Assembly: GCF_028769735.1 (NCBI RefSeq)
Contig: NC_088173.1
Location: 13,449,038-13,513,037 of the forward strand
Length of the DNA stretch: 64,000 nucleotides
Source of the DNA: Zonotrichia leucophrys gambelii
Lineage: Eukaryota > Chordata > Aves > Passeriformes > Passerellidae
Direction of reading: 5' to 3'
A model generated the notes under the pieces. That model saw only the letters and a program-made list of their open reading frames with translations, did not search any database and was not told the origin of the DNA. Both the position numbers and the translations under genes were made by a program. Shown here in pieces: positions 1 through 33,848 of the stretch (the first letter of the stretch is position 1; each line of letters opens with the position of its first letter).

Positions 1-3000
1 TGTTTTGGTTGGGCTTAATTGGTGGGAATTAAGTCATTTGGAATGATTATTGCAAACAGCTTGCCTCGAGCGTGTTAATCATCGCCAGAGCCACGTTTCC
101 ACATTTTCCTCAGAGCTCACGTGTAGCTCCCCCTGCCCAGCACAGCGCTGTGTTCTGCAGTAATGGCTCCCAAAGTGGGGCTGGCGTTTGGAAAGGTAAC
201 TAGCCACCAAATCTCTTGGCCCCTCTGGATTAGGTTGGAAATCACAAATAAGGTAGTTCTCAAACCTGGGCTTCTGCAGCAGAGCGGAGTACTGAATTAA
301 TCTGAAAGAGTCAGTGAGATGCTACCACAAAATGCAATATATGTTGTCTTTGTCAAACATTGGACATTTCTGGGGTTTTCATGGCATTTTAAAATGTAGT
401 TCAGCAAGGCATATGGCACAACTTAATTTATAACATATGATCTTTAGCATATAATATTTATGCCTGGTGGAAGTTTTTCCTTTCCAAACAGTTTTTTGAA
501 AACTGGTTTAATTATAGTATGCAAAAACCTGCACTTTTATAGTCTTACTATATAATAGAAATAAAAAAAAATCTAGTATTTGCATTTGGACGTGTACATA
601 TTTTTAAATTGCGTGGTTGAAATTTCTATGCAGCATTCATAAAAACACCAGGACAAAAATGTGGGATGGAATGAATGTAATAGCAATAGCAGTGCTAGAT
701 TTCTTTTGTATCCCTGCTTTTGTCTGTAGTGAGGTGCTCAATATAGTGAATAGAATGCATTGTACACACATTTTTGCTTCTTTGAAAAAGTAGTTAATCT
801 CTCTTCTTTTGGATAGAAAGTAATTGCTGGAATTGTCAGTTGAGAGAGAACAAAGTTCTACAAAGTTAAATTGTTCAGTGGAGTTAATTGAAGACTAAAA
901 TGAAGTTGTTGCTAAAAAACAAGTAAGCTTAAGAATGGGTTTGTGAAATAATTGGCATTTAAAAATATAGATGTCAGAGCTTTGGACTCTGCTTCTGGAA
1001 TGCTTCAAGTTCTTCCAACACTTCTTCCTGCTTTTTTTGTTTTTTTTCTGTAGTGCATATGTTGTTGTTCTGGTTTTCTAAACCTAGATAACACTCTAAT
1101 GGTTTAGGATAGCAACCAGAGAAAAGGACAAGTAATTTGGGGACATTCTATTCCTTTTTTTGGAACTTAAAGCTGTTATGACCTACTGGGACTTTTGTTC
1201 TGGTTTTGTGCTTGCCTGCTTTTAGAATGGCATTCAGAAGGTCCTGTGTTTGTTCATAAGACTTACATGGGCTCAGAGGGCCATCAGGACTGCTAAGCCC
1301 ACTGAGACTTGGAATGCAGTTGGCTGATTGGAAGGCTCAACCCAGGAACACCTACAAGTGCAAGTTTTGTAGGATGGGTGGCATGTGGTCATCTGTGGCA
1401 TAGGTGACAGGATCATCTACAAGCTTTTTAATATCTGCCTTTCAGATGACTCAATGTTACACCTGAAGCTTAGATGTAAGAATCCAAAAGCCAGGTGAAT
1501 CCTAGGTGAGCCTAGGTGCTGCCTAAAGTCATGGGAGATAGTCAGACTGTTACCTTACTGCTTCCACCAGAGCTGTTTCTTACAGCTGTTTCATTCTTTG
1601 CTTCCTGATGTTATGTTTGACCAAGACATGGTCTAAAACATGATCTGTATTCCTTGGCTGAGTTATTTTCCATGCAACAATTTCAACTGATGTTTAAGCC
1701 ACAATTCAGTAATGAGTATTTCTGATTCTTGAGGTGTTTCATTGTAATAATAAACACTGGAATTCCAGGAAACCCATATTATGTTGAATTTAATAGAGCC
1801 CTCTGTTTCAACATCTTACCTGCTTTTCCATTCTTGATATTTTCTCATCTGAAGAAAGGAGCAAGTCACAAAAATATAATGCAAGAGATTATCTCAAGAG
1901 GCTTTTACCTCATTTGCCTCTTACATGCATTCTGAGGAAACAGAAGTATATTTAGACCCTTCCCAAGTGATATTTTTTGAAGCTGCTCTTTCTATACTGA
2001 TTTAGTGACTGAATTTCTATGTTTTCTCCTGCTTATCTGTACCAGGCAGTGCTTGTTCCTCTTATATAGGAATATATTCACTGAAAATTAAAAATTGCAT
2101 CTTATTTTCAGTGGTTGTTGAGAATGTAATTGTTACATCTATAAAACTGGAAATGTGTGTTTTAAACTGTGATAATAAGCACATCTTGTGATGGAGTGCC
2201 TAAGGAAGGAAATTCTTCCAGAAACTCAGGTTTGTTTGATGTGTGTTGAAGCACATCTATGCAAACAGTTAAAGGAAATGCTAATGACACTCCTGTTTGT
2301 CTAGTCAGGTCACTTAGCACACTAAATTAATAATGTTAGAAGCATAAAAAGCATTTGTAGTTTAATGGGCATTTCTGTTGTGGGACACAGTTCTCATGTT
2401 GTTCCACTTGGTAGAGATGGCCTGGCATTCAGAAATATGCAGTGGTTTATCTGCTGTGGTTTACCTCCATCAGTAGTTTGTGGTATACTCGATTCCTTTA
2501 TGGTCCTGCCATCTGTTTCAGGACTGGCAAATGTAACTCCAGCCCTTACGTGGCAGGTATGCTGAAGCTTTGCTTTAATAGGAGCAGTTGTTTTCCTTTT
2601 TCTTGCATGCAGTTTTGAACTGCTGTGCCAGACTCGTCCCCTTCAGTTGTGGATATCCTGGTTGAGTACGTGTTGCCCCCAAATTTAAATCTTGATATCA
2701 GACAGAAATACTCTTCATAGATATGTACCAGTATAGAAGGAGTGGGAAAACAAAGCTGGACCCTTACTTTGCTCTTCACCATTGATACCTGGCAGTAGAG
2801 TCTGTCCTTTTCTGGGCTTTTTGTACCTGTTCTCTATTATCAATTATCTCTATTATCTATATATTATGGGTCGCTTTTGGGAAAGATCAATACCAATGAC
2901 CAGTTTTCCCCAGCAGCTTGCTGCCTTCTGGTCTTTGAGGTAGCTGGAGTTGGGACTCTTGTAGGTGGTGAGAAATTGTATGGCAGCAGCCCCAAGAGAC

Positions 3001-3428
3001 TTCAGTGTGGGTGGTGTCACTTGTGCTTGTAGAAGTGGAAGACCTTCTAGAAGCTATTGCTACTTTTATCAACCAACATATGATTTGTTGTCTTTATTTT
3101 TGATTGTAATTGTAAGCTACTTCTTTTCTGCCTGGGTTTAGAGGGTGTGCAAGTAATTTTCTTGGGATTCTCCGCAATGAGTGAGTAACCATGGTCTGTT
3201 TGGACAGACCTGGTGGCCATCATCACTCTCATCATTTAACTTGAGTGTTCTCTGACCCAGCCTTTCTGCTCAAGAGGTGAAAAGGTGACCTTTGCTGAAG
3301 AGCAAATATTTAATGTGTTTCTATGAGCGAAGTCCTGGAGCTACAGATACACACCTCTCCACATTATTGCAGCTTCTCACAGTAGGGGAATGGCTTATTT
3401 CTGGCTCAAGAGGAAATATTTTTTATTT

Positions 3429-3443
3429 CCCCCCCCCCCCCCC
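3429..3443. repeat. Poly-C (poly-G) run of 15
   Basis: Fifteen consecutive C residues in an otherwise AT-rich intron. The G-rich complement could form a quadruplex-type structure. Runs like this are prone to length error in sequencing. Confidence 0.9.
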
Positions 3444-5919
3444 GCCATTTATGCCTGTTCTCTCTCCTCCTTGCCTTGTACATTAACTTGAAAGGATTTG
3501 CCCAGCAGCTATCTGGGGCTCCTTCGTGGTCATGTGCTTGTGTGCTTTCATTTGCTCTAACCATGGTGGCAATTGACTGTGGAAGATTTAGTGGATAACT
3601 TCAATGTTTAAATGTGTTTAAAATACCTCAAATCTTTCACTGGGTACTTAATGCACTTTGTAAGTGTTAATTTCTGACATTGAAAAATGTTTTCAAAAGG
3701 CAGGATATGTTGAAACACAAACCCACATCTAAGTCTGTATCCTCAATTCATGACTTTTCATGTACCATCCCACCTTTGTAGAAGAGACTTCAAATTGCAG
3801 TCATGCCTAATGGGCTGCTCTTAGGCATTGCCTACAAATATATTTCAGGTAGTGCTGTAGTTGGCAGGTTTGCAGCTGGAGGGGGAAAACACTCAATATG
3901 CTTTATGTGATTAGGATCTTGGTTTTTTTTTTGAGATGGAGGAGGATGTCAAAATGCTGCTTGTTCTTTGGGTAGTGCAGAGCACTGACCTGTGCAGGAG
4001 CTGTGTGGTCTTTGTTCTCACTGGGGAGGGTGTGGATGTGCTCTCGGTAGGCAGTCAGACTCAGTGTGTCAGTATCTGGTGGGAAAGTGTGAGTCTCTAA
4101 AGCCCTGAAAGTCAGACTGCACATTCACCTTGGCTGCTTAGCCACTGCTTTCTGATCTTAAATGGGTCAAGCTTGAAGGGATTAAAAAGTGATATAAGCT
4201 AGTTCTTCCTAAACTAGGAAGAGCTGCAGTCAGGAAGAGACAAAGACAAAAGGGTGCGCTTGGCTGTGGTAATGAGTGATTGTTACTGTTGCAAGGGAAA
4301 TGGGTGAGAGGTAGAGAATTACATGGGGAGAAGAAATATTACAGTAAAAAAAATCTGGCAAATATTTAATGGCCAGGCTGCTCTTTGGAGTTGATCATGC
4401 TTTTGTTGGAGGGTTTCATGGCAGAAAGCCACAAAAAGCATGTGCTTTTTTTGTAAATAAACACAGCGGTCAGTAAAATTAGCAGTTAATGGTAAGTATT
4501 TGACTGTAATGGCAGCTTTTTTGGGATTCCAGAGTATCACTTTTTGACTCTGTGTTTTAAAAACAGGCAACATAGCAGAACTCTGTATTTCTCACTGAAG
4601 TAAAATTACACTCTGTGTTATATATAAATGTGAAATTGTAAACAGAACCAATTTATTGATTTAAGTAGCTTTATCAGCAAAGTTACCTCTTCTGTATTGC
4701 ATCACCTTGGCAAATTCCAGCTCTGTTGCAGACACTCTCGATGCAGGAGTGAAATAGGATCTAAGAATACCATCTCTTTGTTTATTTCATCTTGTTTGTT
4801 TTTATTTCAAATTAAGCAATTAAATTAATTAAAAAATTAATTAATCTTAAGTTTGTGAATGATTGACAGTGAGCGACATGTCATGTTGGTTTTCCATTAA
4901 GATGAAGGCTAAAGTTGTGAGGGACTTGTACCAGAGGAGTGGAATATGCATTTGTCAGTGGAATGACTGCTGCTCCTTGGGCAGGGCCAGACTGCTGAAC
5001 GATCTCTCCTGCCCTGGTGGTTGCTGTCTGCAAAGCAGTTGTGTCTCAGCCTTCCTAGGAAACAGCCCACTGGCAGGTGGGCTGCTCCTGAGTCATGTGG
5101 AGTGGGAAGATGTGCGCTCCCTGGCTGGCATTAATAGAAAGGAATGTACAAGCTGGTTGCTATCTTTTATCACCTTTTGCCAGCTCTACACTGCCCTTTT
5201 GTCTTGAGTTAAATCCCATCCTCATGTCAGAGACTGTGTTCAAAAGAGTCATCTGAGAAGTGGTGTGACTAGGCATTATAGCTGATGAGATACTGTGTGT
5301 TCAGTCTCCTTTGCAGGCATAGCATTACATGAACTAAAAATACATGGATGTGGTTGCATCTCAGCAAAATGTTGTATTTTAGGCTATACTAAAGTTTTCA
5401 GCTATATTAAGTTATCCTAGTTTGTCTGCACCCACCTGCAAACCTTTTTGCCTTGGCCCCTTATGCCCTTATGTATACAACAGTACCAACATTATCTCAA
5501 ATTTGTGTTTGAGACACGTGAAGTACACCACATGCCTGCTTTTACCAATCAGTCATAATATTTCTAGTTATGAGCTGGAGAGATGCTAGTTCCTTAAGTA
5601 ATAGAAGCCTTTCTATTTTATTTTTAAACTCTGCTTCCTAATTTTCTTCATAGACTTGGTTAATTTTCTTCATAGAATACTTGCTAAATAAATATTTGTG
5701 GCCTATACTTAACATGTTGTGTTCCCTTCTGGTTTAGATTACATGAGGTAGAAAATTAAATTTAAATAATGTGTTACTCTTCTGATGTTTTTTTATTTTT
5801 CTATTGTGCATATTTTTATATATTAGCATGTATTATCCTTTTAGGAAGCTGCTTGAGAAAAACTTTCAGGAATTCACACGGTAGTTGCACATTGCAGACT
5901 ATACAAGCTGCCTGAAGCC

Positions 5920-6340
5920 AGGTGTCACAAGAAGTGACACCAAGGATGGAACCAATAGCCCAGCTGTAGTGCATCTGCACCAGTGCACACAGGATGGGTA
6001 AAAGCCAGGAGGAGCCAGAAGCTGTGGGAAAACCATGACGTGGTTGCCATCAGGAAACGTGGTGGGCTGATTGTCACGGCTGCAGTGGTGCAATGGATGC
6101 TTGTAAGCTCCTCAGGAGGGACATGCAGGGAAGGAGAGGTGCTGGGGTGACCCTCTGCGTTAGGGGGTGTGCCAGCTGTGTAGAGCTCGAGGACAGTGAT
6201 GGTGTGGCTGAGGGCCTGTGAGTGAGACCCAGGGCCAGTAAGGCAGTCGGTGCCAGGGGTGTCGGTAATGGAGCACCCTGCCAGGAGGGAGAGGCAGATG
6301 AAGTGTTCTGTAAGCAGCAGGATGGTGTTTCATGGTGGCT
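5920..6340 (+). mobile_element. CR1 LINE fragment, endonuclease region of ORF2
   Basis: The sequence follows the avian CR1 ORF2 endonuclease segment: a stretch around 6030-6060 corresponding to the DVVAI...W part of the endonuclease, then the region near 6120-6240 with GGAAGGAGAGGTGCTGGGGT and the TAGAGCTCGAGGACAGTGATG type string, then GAGGCAGATGAAGTGTTCTG near 6290. Frames are broken by indels and no long reading frame survives, so this is a dead 5'-side fragment. It stops abruptly where an LTR begins at 6341. CR1 is the dominant LINE of birds, and most copies keep only the 3' end, so an endonuclease-side piece is less common. The match is by recognition, not by alignment. Confidence 0.65.
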
Positions 6341-6710
6341 TGTCACAGACATTTTTTCATAGAAATCCTTTCTTTCACATTTGTCCATCTTCTGGGAAGC
6401 AGAGCCCCAGAAGAAGAATGTAAACAATTGTTATCAGCTGCTGTGAAATGTAGCAGGTGCCCCTGTGATTGGCTCATCTTCCATGTGTACCATTAAAGGC
6501 CAATCACAGGAGCAGCTCAGGGACAGATTCCCTGCACACAGAACTTTGTTATTCATTCCTTCTATTCTATTCTTAGCTGAGCAGCTCTCTGCAACTTCTC
6601 TTCTTTTTCTTTTTAGTATAGTTATAATGTATTATATATCATATATCAATAAATCAAGCCTTCTGATCAAGAAACAAGATTCTCGTCCTTCTCTCACCAC
6701 AGTGACCGTC
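6341..6710 (+). mobile_element. Solo LTR of an avian endogenous retrovirus
   Basis: It begins with TGTCACAGAC at 6341. It carries two oppositely oriented CCAAT elements (CCTGTGATTGG at 6462-6472 and its reverse complement at 6500-6510), a pyrimidine-rich stretch, and an AATAAA signal at 6648-6653 followed by CAAGCC and a CT-rich tail. That order (paired CCAAT, then polyadenylation signal, then tail) is an LTR layout and resembles an LTR family common in passerine genomes. No internal gag, pol or env sequence is attached. The 3' boundary near 6710 is uncertain, because the expected terminal CA cannot be placed exactly. Confidence 0.6.
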
Positions 6711-8330
6711 TAAGGTCGCTGTAATAGTGGCTAGTGCCTGTTTTTGTGTGAGACTTTAACTTGCTGGGTATCTGCATTCCCAGAAGTGTTTTATTCCTTT
6801 TTGTTGCTCTTTGAAGAGTAAGGTGCTTTAGAGAGTTATCTTTGTGGTCCTGAAAATTGATCTCTGCTTCTGTTGCCTAATAGTGTTTTCAGTTTTATGC
6901 AACATCTAACTATAATAAGTCTCTTTTCAGTTCTTTGGCTTTGTGATTCTTAAAACCATAGGAGATTGCAGACTTTTTGGTTTTATGTTGTGATTTGAGG
7001 AGCATATTTTCAATTCCTCTAAACCAGTATTATTTGAGAAGTGGCAAAATATCTGTGTGACCTTTAAAAACTCTGTATTTTGAGGTCATTTTAGCTAGAA
7101 CCTTTCCTGGAAATTCCTTTTTTCCACCTTTGTTTGCCATGGCAACAAACTATATGTGGTTTAAGGGAGACCATCCATCCTGTAAAATATTCTGGTTCTC
7201 TGGCCTTGCATGGTTGCTTCCACTGTCTTCATGCTTGATTTCTTGGGTCTAAAGAATGTTACATATTTATTGATTGTAGCTTACTAAATTATTTCAACAG
7301 TGAAATCTGTTGTAAAGAGTAGGAGAAAAGTGCCTCTGGCTCGATGGGACTGGTGGTCTTTGATACTGTCTGATTCTGTTTTGTTGTGGGGTGTTGAGAT
7401 TTTTTTATTTTAACTCTATATGTATACTACTAATGAGTGGAAACTTTTGTATCCTCCTGCCACTGCCATGTGCATAAGATCACACACCATAAAATTCTGT
7501 AAGAAGTAGGACATAACAGGAGCAGATTTGTAGAACACAATGGTTAACACTGAGGTCCTGATGTCTGCAATATTATGTATTTGGACTAGCCATGATCTGG
7601 TCCCATGGCCTGAATGGTAACTTCTGTTTTAAAAGCACTGGTTTCATGCCTGGATCACACTTTTAAAAGTCTAGGTTCATTTGGAAGAATTAAGTTTCCC
7701 TACTGTACTGTGGAGTGTGAGTTACAGCAAAGCAAGCTCCTTGTCCAAACTAAAACATGAACACTGACACACCCACAATCTGTCAATTTAACCTTGGAGC
7801 CATGGATCTTTCAATGTAAATTGAAATTTCTCCTAATTTTAAGTACTGAACGTCTGCAGTGTGTATGGCTGTGTCAGCCAAGATGGTGACATACTAACAA
7901 GGTTTATAATATAAAATTCCAACTAATGATAGCTCATTAAGTGGCTCCAGCTTCAAATGGCTCTACCTTAAAGGGAAAAAATAGGACATGTTAATTGCTT
8001 GTTTGTAATAGTTAAGGTTTTTTAGCCACTAAGGGTGTTTGACAAATTTGCTTAGAAGTAATAGTTTGGAAATTGTGATGGGTTGGCTAAAGTAAAGCTG
8101 TCTGGTCTAACATATAAGCTGTGTGCAATAAGGTGGCACTAAATTTTTTCACTGAGCTCACTATGAAATTGTCTTTAGCAACTTCATGAAATAAATTGCA
8201 GAATTATAGATTACTAGAGCTAAAAGAGTGAAGAGCAAATCTCTTATACTAAAAGTGTATTTGGGTCTGTTTTTGCACAAATAATTGGAAATGTTTTCTG
8301 ATGCTTGCAGGTGACACTTCATATTTTGTT

Positions 8331-27416
<19,086 letters not shown>

Positions 27417-29184
27417 GTGTGTTCTTTGCCTTGTATACTGAGATGATACTCGAACTTCTATTTTTAGTGCTTTTGTAAAATCTATGTGCAAAACTATTTT
27501 CTGCATTGTTCAGTGATTAAAATGCATTGCATTCCAAGTAATTGCTTATAAAATGGTCTTAAAGTTGTATAAAACGCTTCTGTCAGTGTTTTCCATGACA
27601 GGAAGAAGTTATGAAAGAGAAGGAGGTATTTAAATGGACACATTAAATAGAAATGTAACTGTTAGACTCAGCTCATAAGTGGAATTTGTATCCATAACAT
27701 GGAAGGACAGAATTGCTGCACTAGAAGTGCAAAACGTAAATAAAATTTTTAAAATATTAATAATACTTTAAAATAATGCATTACACTTCTAAGCATTTGC
27801 TTAATTCCTGGATTGTCCTTGGTTTACATCCTGGCTTTATGTAACAGCCTTCTGAATTTTGTGGGTCATGTTCTTGTGAAGGAAAGAATCTTTAACAGCA
27901 GTGCGAAGAGATGAAAAGCAGATTAGGTATTCCTCCATAGTGAGCTAGAATACTGAGGTGCAGAAGACAATGTCTTGCCACTGTTAAATGTTCAGCACCT
28001 GGAGTGTTTGGTATGCAGGGCTGCGTCTCTTCCAGATCAAAAGGATTTTGGAAGTTGTACTGGACTCTGGAAGATGTACTGGGATCTTTATGTAGGAAAG
28101 AAACATCTGATGTTATCTGAACAACAGTAAGGACTGAAGTAAAAAGCAGTTTCAGATTTAGTGTAAACAAGTAAGTTCTGGTTCCTTCTCAAACTAGAGA
28201 ATACTGTTAAGTAAGGGAAATAGTTCACAGCCCTGCTTTGCAGATGTGTGCTCTTCTCAGTGCAGAGATGTAAACTTGAGCTGCAGGAAACATCTTGAAC
28301 ATTGATTTTGAGTGACTTCCTACCAGGATTTAGGGGGAAAAAAGACAATAGAAAACAAAGTGTTGTTACTTTTCTTGACCTGTTTTAAATGTCATGTTCT
28401 TATCTAATATTTGTAGTAATGTCAGATAAGCTCCAATAGCAACATCCATTTACGAGAGGAGTAAAATTTAATGGTAGTGGTAATCACATTAGTAGGTGGT
28501 GTGGTTTATTTCTATACATAAAGGCAGACTTTCAGTGAGCTTGTTTTGTACGACTGTAGCCTTATAAAGAGTACAAATTGTGATGCCACTATCTGTGGAT
28601 ATTGCTGAAACTTTGCTTGCTTCCCCAGCTTCTTCCCAGGAAGGAAATCTCTGTATTATGGATAACGAAAAAAAGCTGTATTTGGTAATGCTGGGTCTTT
28701 GACATGAAAAGTGCATTATTCTTTGCTAGTGCTTGCATGAGGGCTTAGGCTTTCAGGTATTCTGCATTGTAACACACTTTTTACTCGGTCCTTGTGATAG
28801 TCTGGCAGAGCTTCTTCACTTGGTGACCTGCAGATCAAATTTAGCTGTTTGACAATACTTGGAACTTTTAACTTTAAGCAGCATTGTGGCAAACAGACTT
28901 GTATTGCAATTACTATTCATGGTTAAGAACTGTTAACAATTTCTTTGTATAGTGCTGCTGTATTTATTTCTATTATTGTGCTAATGAAAATTATTCTCTA
29001 TTTAAAGATTTTTGTCCTTCAATGTGAATATCAGAGAAACAGTTTAAATACTTCTGAATGTTCATATTATAAATTTTTCTGTGAAGAAACTCACACAATG
29101 GATTACTTTTAATTGCTTCATCTTATTTAACTTTGGTATGAAAGTGTCAATTTTGTATGTCATTTGTAAATCATAAGAAATAAA
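27417..29184 (+). terminator. CFAP97: CFAP97 3' UTR with candidate polyadenylation signals
   Basis: AATAAA occurs at 27739-27744, about 320 nt after the stop codon, and again at 29179-29184 (GAAATAAAATATT). Either could end the transcript, and choosing needs RNA evidence. No open frame of note lies between them. Confidence 0.45.
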
Positions 29185-31320
29185 ATATTTAACATGAATT
29201 GCCATTGCAGTGGCTTCTTGTTGATGTTTATAATTGGTATTTAAGTGTAAAGAAGGCTGAATAGCTTGGTAAATAGGAAAAACATAGAAAAATGCAGGTT
29301 TTCCATTGTTCAAGTGTTAGATGTAAGGGAATAATGGTTTTGTCATTGTCTTTAATTTGCCTGTGAGCAGCTCTTGCAAAGGTACAAAAGAAGTATTATC
29401 AATTTACTGTGACAATGGGAGTTCAAGTAGAAATTGCAGACTAGCTACAAAGTCTTCTAATTTCCAACCTCTCTGAGCTGATAGCTGCATTTTAGGTTAC
29501 AATTTCAGTAACTGTTGTGCTGAGTGCCACTGACTCAGGGCAGAGCTGCTTTCAGAAGAATGATTGATTCATTTCTTGACAGTTCTGAATTCTGACCACA
29601 GGTATCTTTATGAAGAATACTGCCTGCAATCTCCCACACTGTGCATTGGCTTTTAAGCAGAAACTAGCCATTTGCCTGTGTTTCCCATGTGCTTTATTTC
29701 ATGTACTTTCTTCTTAGCCAGTGGCATTTTCCTGCATTGATACTCCTTACTCTCTTTTTAAATAGTCCTTAGCCTCTCTATTTTATTTTGCCTTTTTCTC
29801 TGGAATGTAACTTCTTTAATTTACTTATTTGAAGTTTCTTTGCTTCCTCCTAATTATCTTGTTCAGATATACATTTCCCCCAAGTTTTTGTACATCTGCT
29901 TAGTACAGTGTCTCTTTCTAGCCAACTGAGATCTTCCCTAGCACATCCAAATGCCACTTGCAGCCTTATCAGTGAGCTAAATGAGAACTGGATAGCTGGA
30001 TTGTGTTAGCAAGCTTCTTATAAGGAGCCATGAGGAAAGTGCAGAGGAAAAAGAAGAGAGGGAACAGAAACTGGCAGAGTTTTTAAGGAAAACTAATGTG
30101 CTTTGAAAACCAGCAGAAATATCTTCTTCATAAACTTATGGTTTGATAGATTGCAACCCTGCTTATTAACCATGGGAAAGAAAAGAGACCAGATATATAT
30201 AAAAGCAAGTATTTAAAGAGAGCAACCATGAAAAAGAGAGATGAAACTATGAGGCCAGGTTTTGTCCTGGGACAAAAAAAAAAAAAAATTCTGTATTTGG
30301 TTAATTTAAAAACAGTCTGCCATTTTTTGGACCTGTATTTCCAAATGCTTCCTTTTTTCAAGTGGATATTGCTTCCAGACTGGTACCTGTCTTCAAGGAG
30401 AACAGAGCTGCTGCTCTGAATCTATGGCAGACAACCAGAGCTTCTCATGCCAAGTGACAGTGAGCTAGGACTTACCTGCATCTGAAAAATGTTTCAAAGA
30501 TGGGAAAAGGATGACTGTAAGCCATACATGTGAAGGAGAAAAAGATGAACGTGAGATAAAAGTTTATTTGATTATTATTTGCTTAGTCTTACCCTGTTGC
30601 CCAGAGAAATTGTGGCCACCCAAATGATGGAAGTGTCCAAGGCCAGGAACTGAGCCTAGCAGACTGTGTCCCTGCCTATGGCAAAGGTGTTGGATCTAGA
30701 GGGACTCTAAGGTCTCTTCCAACACAAACTATGCTCTGATTCTGTGGTTTTTGTCCTAGCTGGACACATAGCAAATGCTTGTCTATATGTAGTCTAACTG
30801 AACAACTGCAATGGCCACACCTCACTTTCCCTCCTCTGCCCAATCAGACAGCCTGTTCTTCCATGCATTCACAACCCTGCAGCATCTAAAGTTTAAAAAG
30901 TGTATTAAGCATGTTCTCATCTCACTGGTAATTAATAGTGCAACGTGTTCATAATGGTTCAATGTGTAGTTATTAAAATAACTCTCGAGTATTCAATCCT
31001 AAAGTAATTTTTCAAGTAAATTAGCAATAATGGCTTCACTATTCAATGAGATGCTTCAAAGTGAAAGGTAATATAAACAAATTATACAAGCAGCTAAAAC
31101 TAGGTGGAAGCTTATCTCTAAGATCTCTGGACACTTAAACTGAAGCCACTTGGTTTTGCAATTGTAGAATGATCAATAACCTCAATAACTTCACCTACCC
31201 AAAGTTCTGTTGAAACAACTTTCAAGAGACAGCCACTAACAGTGTTCTGATTAGCACATTACCTTGGAGAACATGCTTGTAATGTGTTCAGTGTACTGAA
31301 AACAACAGGAAAAAATTCAT
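29185..31320. other. Intergenic segment between convergent genes
   Basis: AT-rich and without recognisable genes. It holds a CR1 tail at 30595-30748 and an A15-class run near 30275. It separates the CFAP97 and SLC25A4 3' ends. How much of it is transcribed as 3' UTR from either side cannot be told from sequence. Confidence 0.6.
30595..30748 (+). mobile_element. CR1 LINE 3'-end fragment
   Basis: It begins with GTTGCCCAGAGAAATTGTGG, followed by the CR1 order: a GGAAGTGTCCAAGGCCAGG string, GTGTCCCTGCC, CTCTTCCAAC and a 3' terminus near CTCTGATTCTGTGG. It is heavily 5' truncated and diverged, as is typical for old avian CR1. The match is by recognition of the CR1 tail. Confidence 0.75.
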
Positions 31321-31328
31321 TAATATAA

Positions 31329-31882
31329 TTTATTTCATTTCAGTTTTAGTTCAATTGAACATCAGAGCAGACAACTTTTTCCTTTGTGACAATACAGGGA
31401 ATTTCTGGAACACTGTATTTCCATGTTTTACAAAGTATGTCTGAAAAATCAGATTACAGTTTCAAGCATATTACTGTATAGTTTGTCAGGGAAGAGGCTA
31501 CAGTTAAGAACTCAGCCTAGTGCTTTAATATAGTTTATGATTTCAGACATACTTTTCACTTAATAATATATTAAAAATAGAGCTTTAGAAGAAAACATGA
31601 TTTTAAGTCATGTCATCACAGTGTTGGGTAGCTAGAGACATTGATTAGTATAATAAATATTTATGACAATCTATTAAGAATTCACAATATTAGATTAGGT
31701 ATAGATCACTTAGATTTTGTCTTTAGACAAAATCTATTACCTGCAATTTGAAGTATAATATATACACAAGTTCCGATACAAATGGTGGAGGAATTCTCAT
31801 AGAAAATGTAACTGTGATGTTGTGAACAATTTTTAAATTAATGTGTCCTTATCTCTGCCACATACATTACTCAAATTTTATT
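31329..31882 (-). terminator. SLC25A4: SLC25A4 3' UTR with candidate polyadenylation signals
   Basis: On the - strand AATAAA reads at 31882-31877, about 100 nt after the stop codon, and again at 31334-31329, about 650 nt after it. A perfect 11-bp palindrome with a 4-nt loop (31711-31736) lies between them and would be transcribed if the distal site is used. Confidence 0.45.
31711..31736. repeat. 11-bp perfect inverted repeat in the SLC25A4 3' flank
   Basis: TAGATTTTGTC (31711-31721) and GACAAAATCTA (31726-31736) flank a TTTA loop. It is a stable short hairpin in the probable 3' UTR of SLC25A4, about 250 nt past the stop. No known regulatory class is recognised. Confidence 0.8.
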
Positions 31883-31984
31883 CTGTTTCCCTAGGAAATA
31901 TTTTGTTGTCCATTACATCACAAGTTCGTATTTTTAAAAAAGTTGATTGAGAACAATTGAACTACTGCATTATGATGTTGTGTC

Positions 31985-33751
<1,767 letters not shown>

Positions 33752-33848
33752 GCCGCGAGCCGGTCCGACAGCCCCGCCCGGAGAGAGGCAACGAGCGGAC
33801 ACTTCCCCACCCCGCCGGACAAATGTCCCCGCCGCCCGCGCCGCCCCG

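Larger units (their letters stand above)
1..8310 (+). other. CFAP97: CFAP97 upstream intron (partial), non-coding
   Basis: No coding exon is recognisable here. The stretch ends at a good splice acceptor (pyrimidine-rich tract, then TTGCAG at 8305-8310) in front of the exon carrying the CFAP97 start codon, so it is most simply the intron after a 5' non-coding exon lying outside the window. Contents: ordinary AT-rich sequence, a run of 15 C at 3429-3443, an AT-rich TTAATTAA patch near 4815-4850, and CR1 plus LTR sequence at about 5920-6710. There is no CpG island, so the CFAP97 promoter is probably upstream of position 1. That reading is inference from human gene structure. Confidence 0.6.

Noticed and set aside
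4863..5207. 114-codon + strand frame rich in Cys and Leu
   Set aside because: No recognisable domain and no splice or promoter context; it lies in a CFAP97 intron.
6074..6427. 117-codon - strand frame
   Set aside because: It crosses the junction between CR1 and LTR sequence, so it is a product of repeats, not a gene.
8301..8330. Upstream in-frame ATG at 8301 as the CFAP97 start
   Set aside because: It lies before the acceptor AG at 8309-8310, so it is intronic; the protein family starts at the ATG at 8331.
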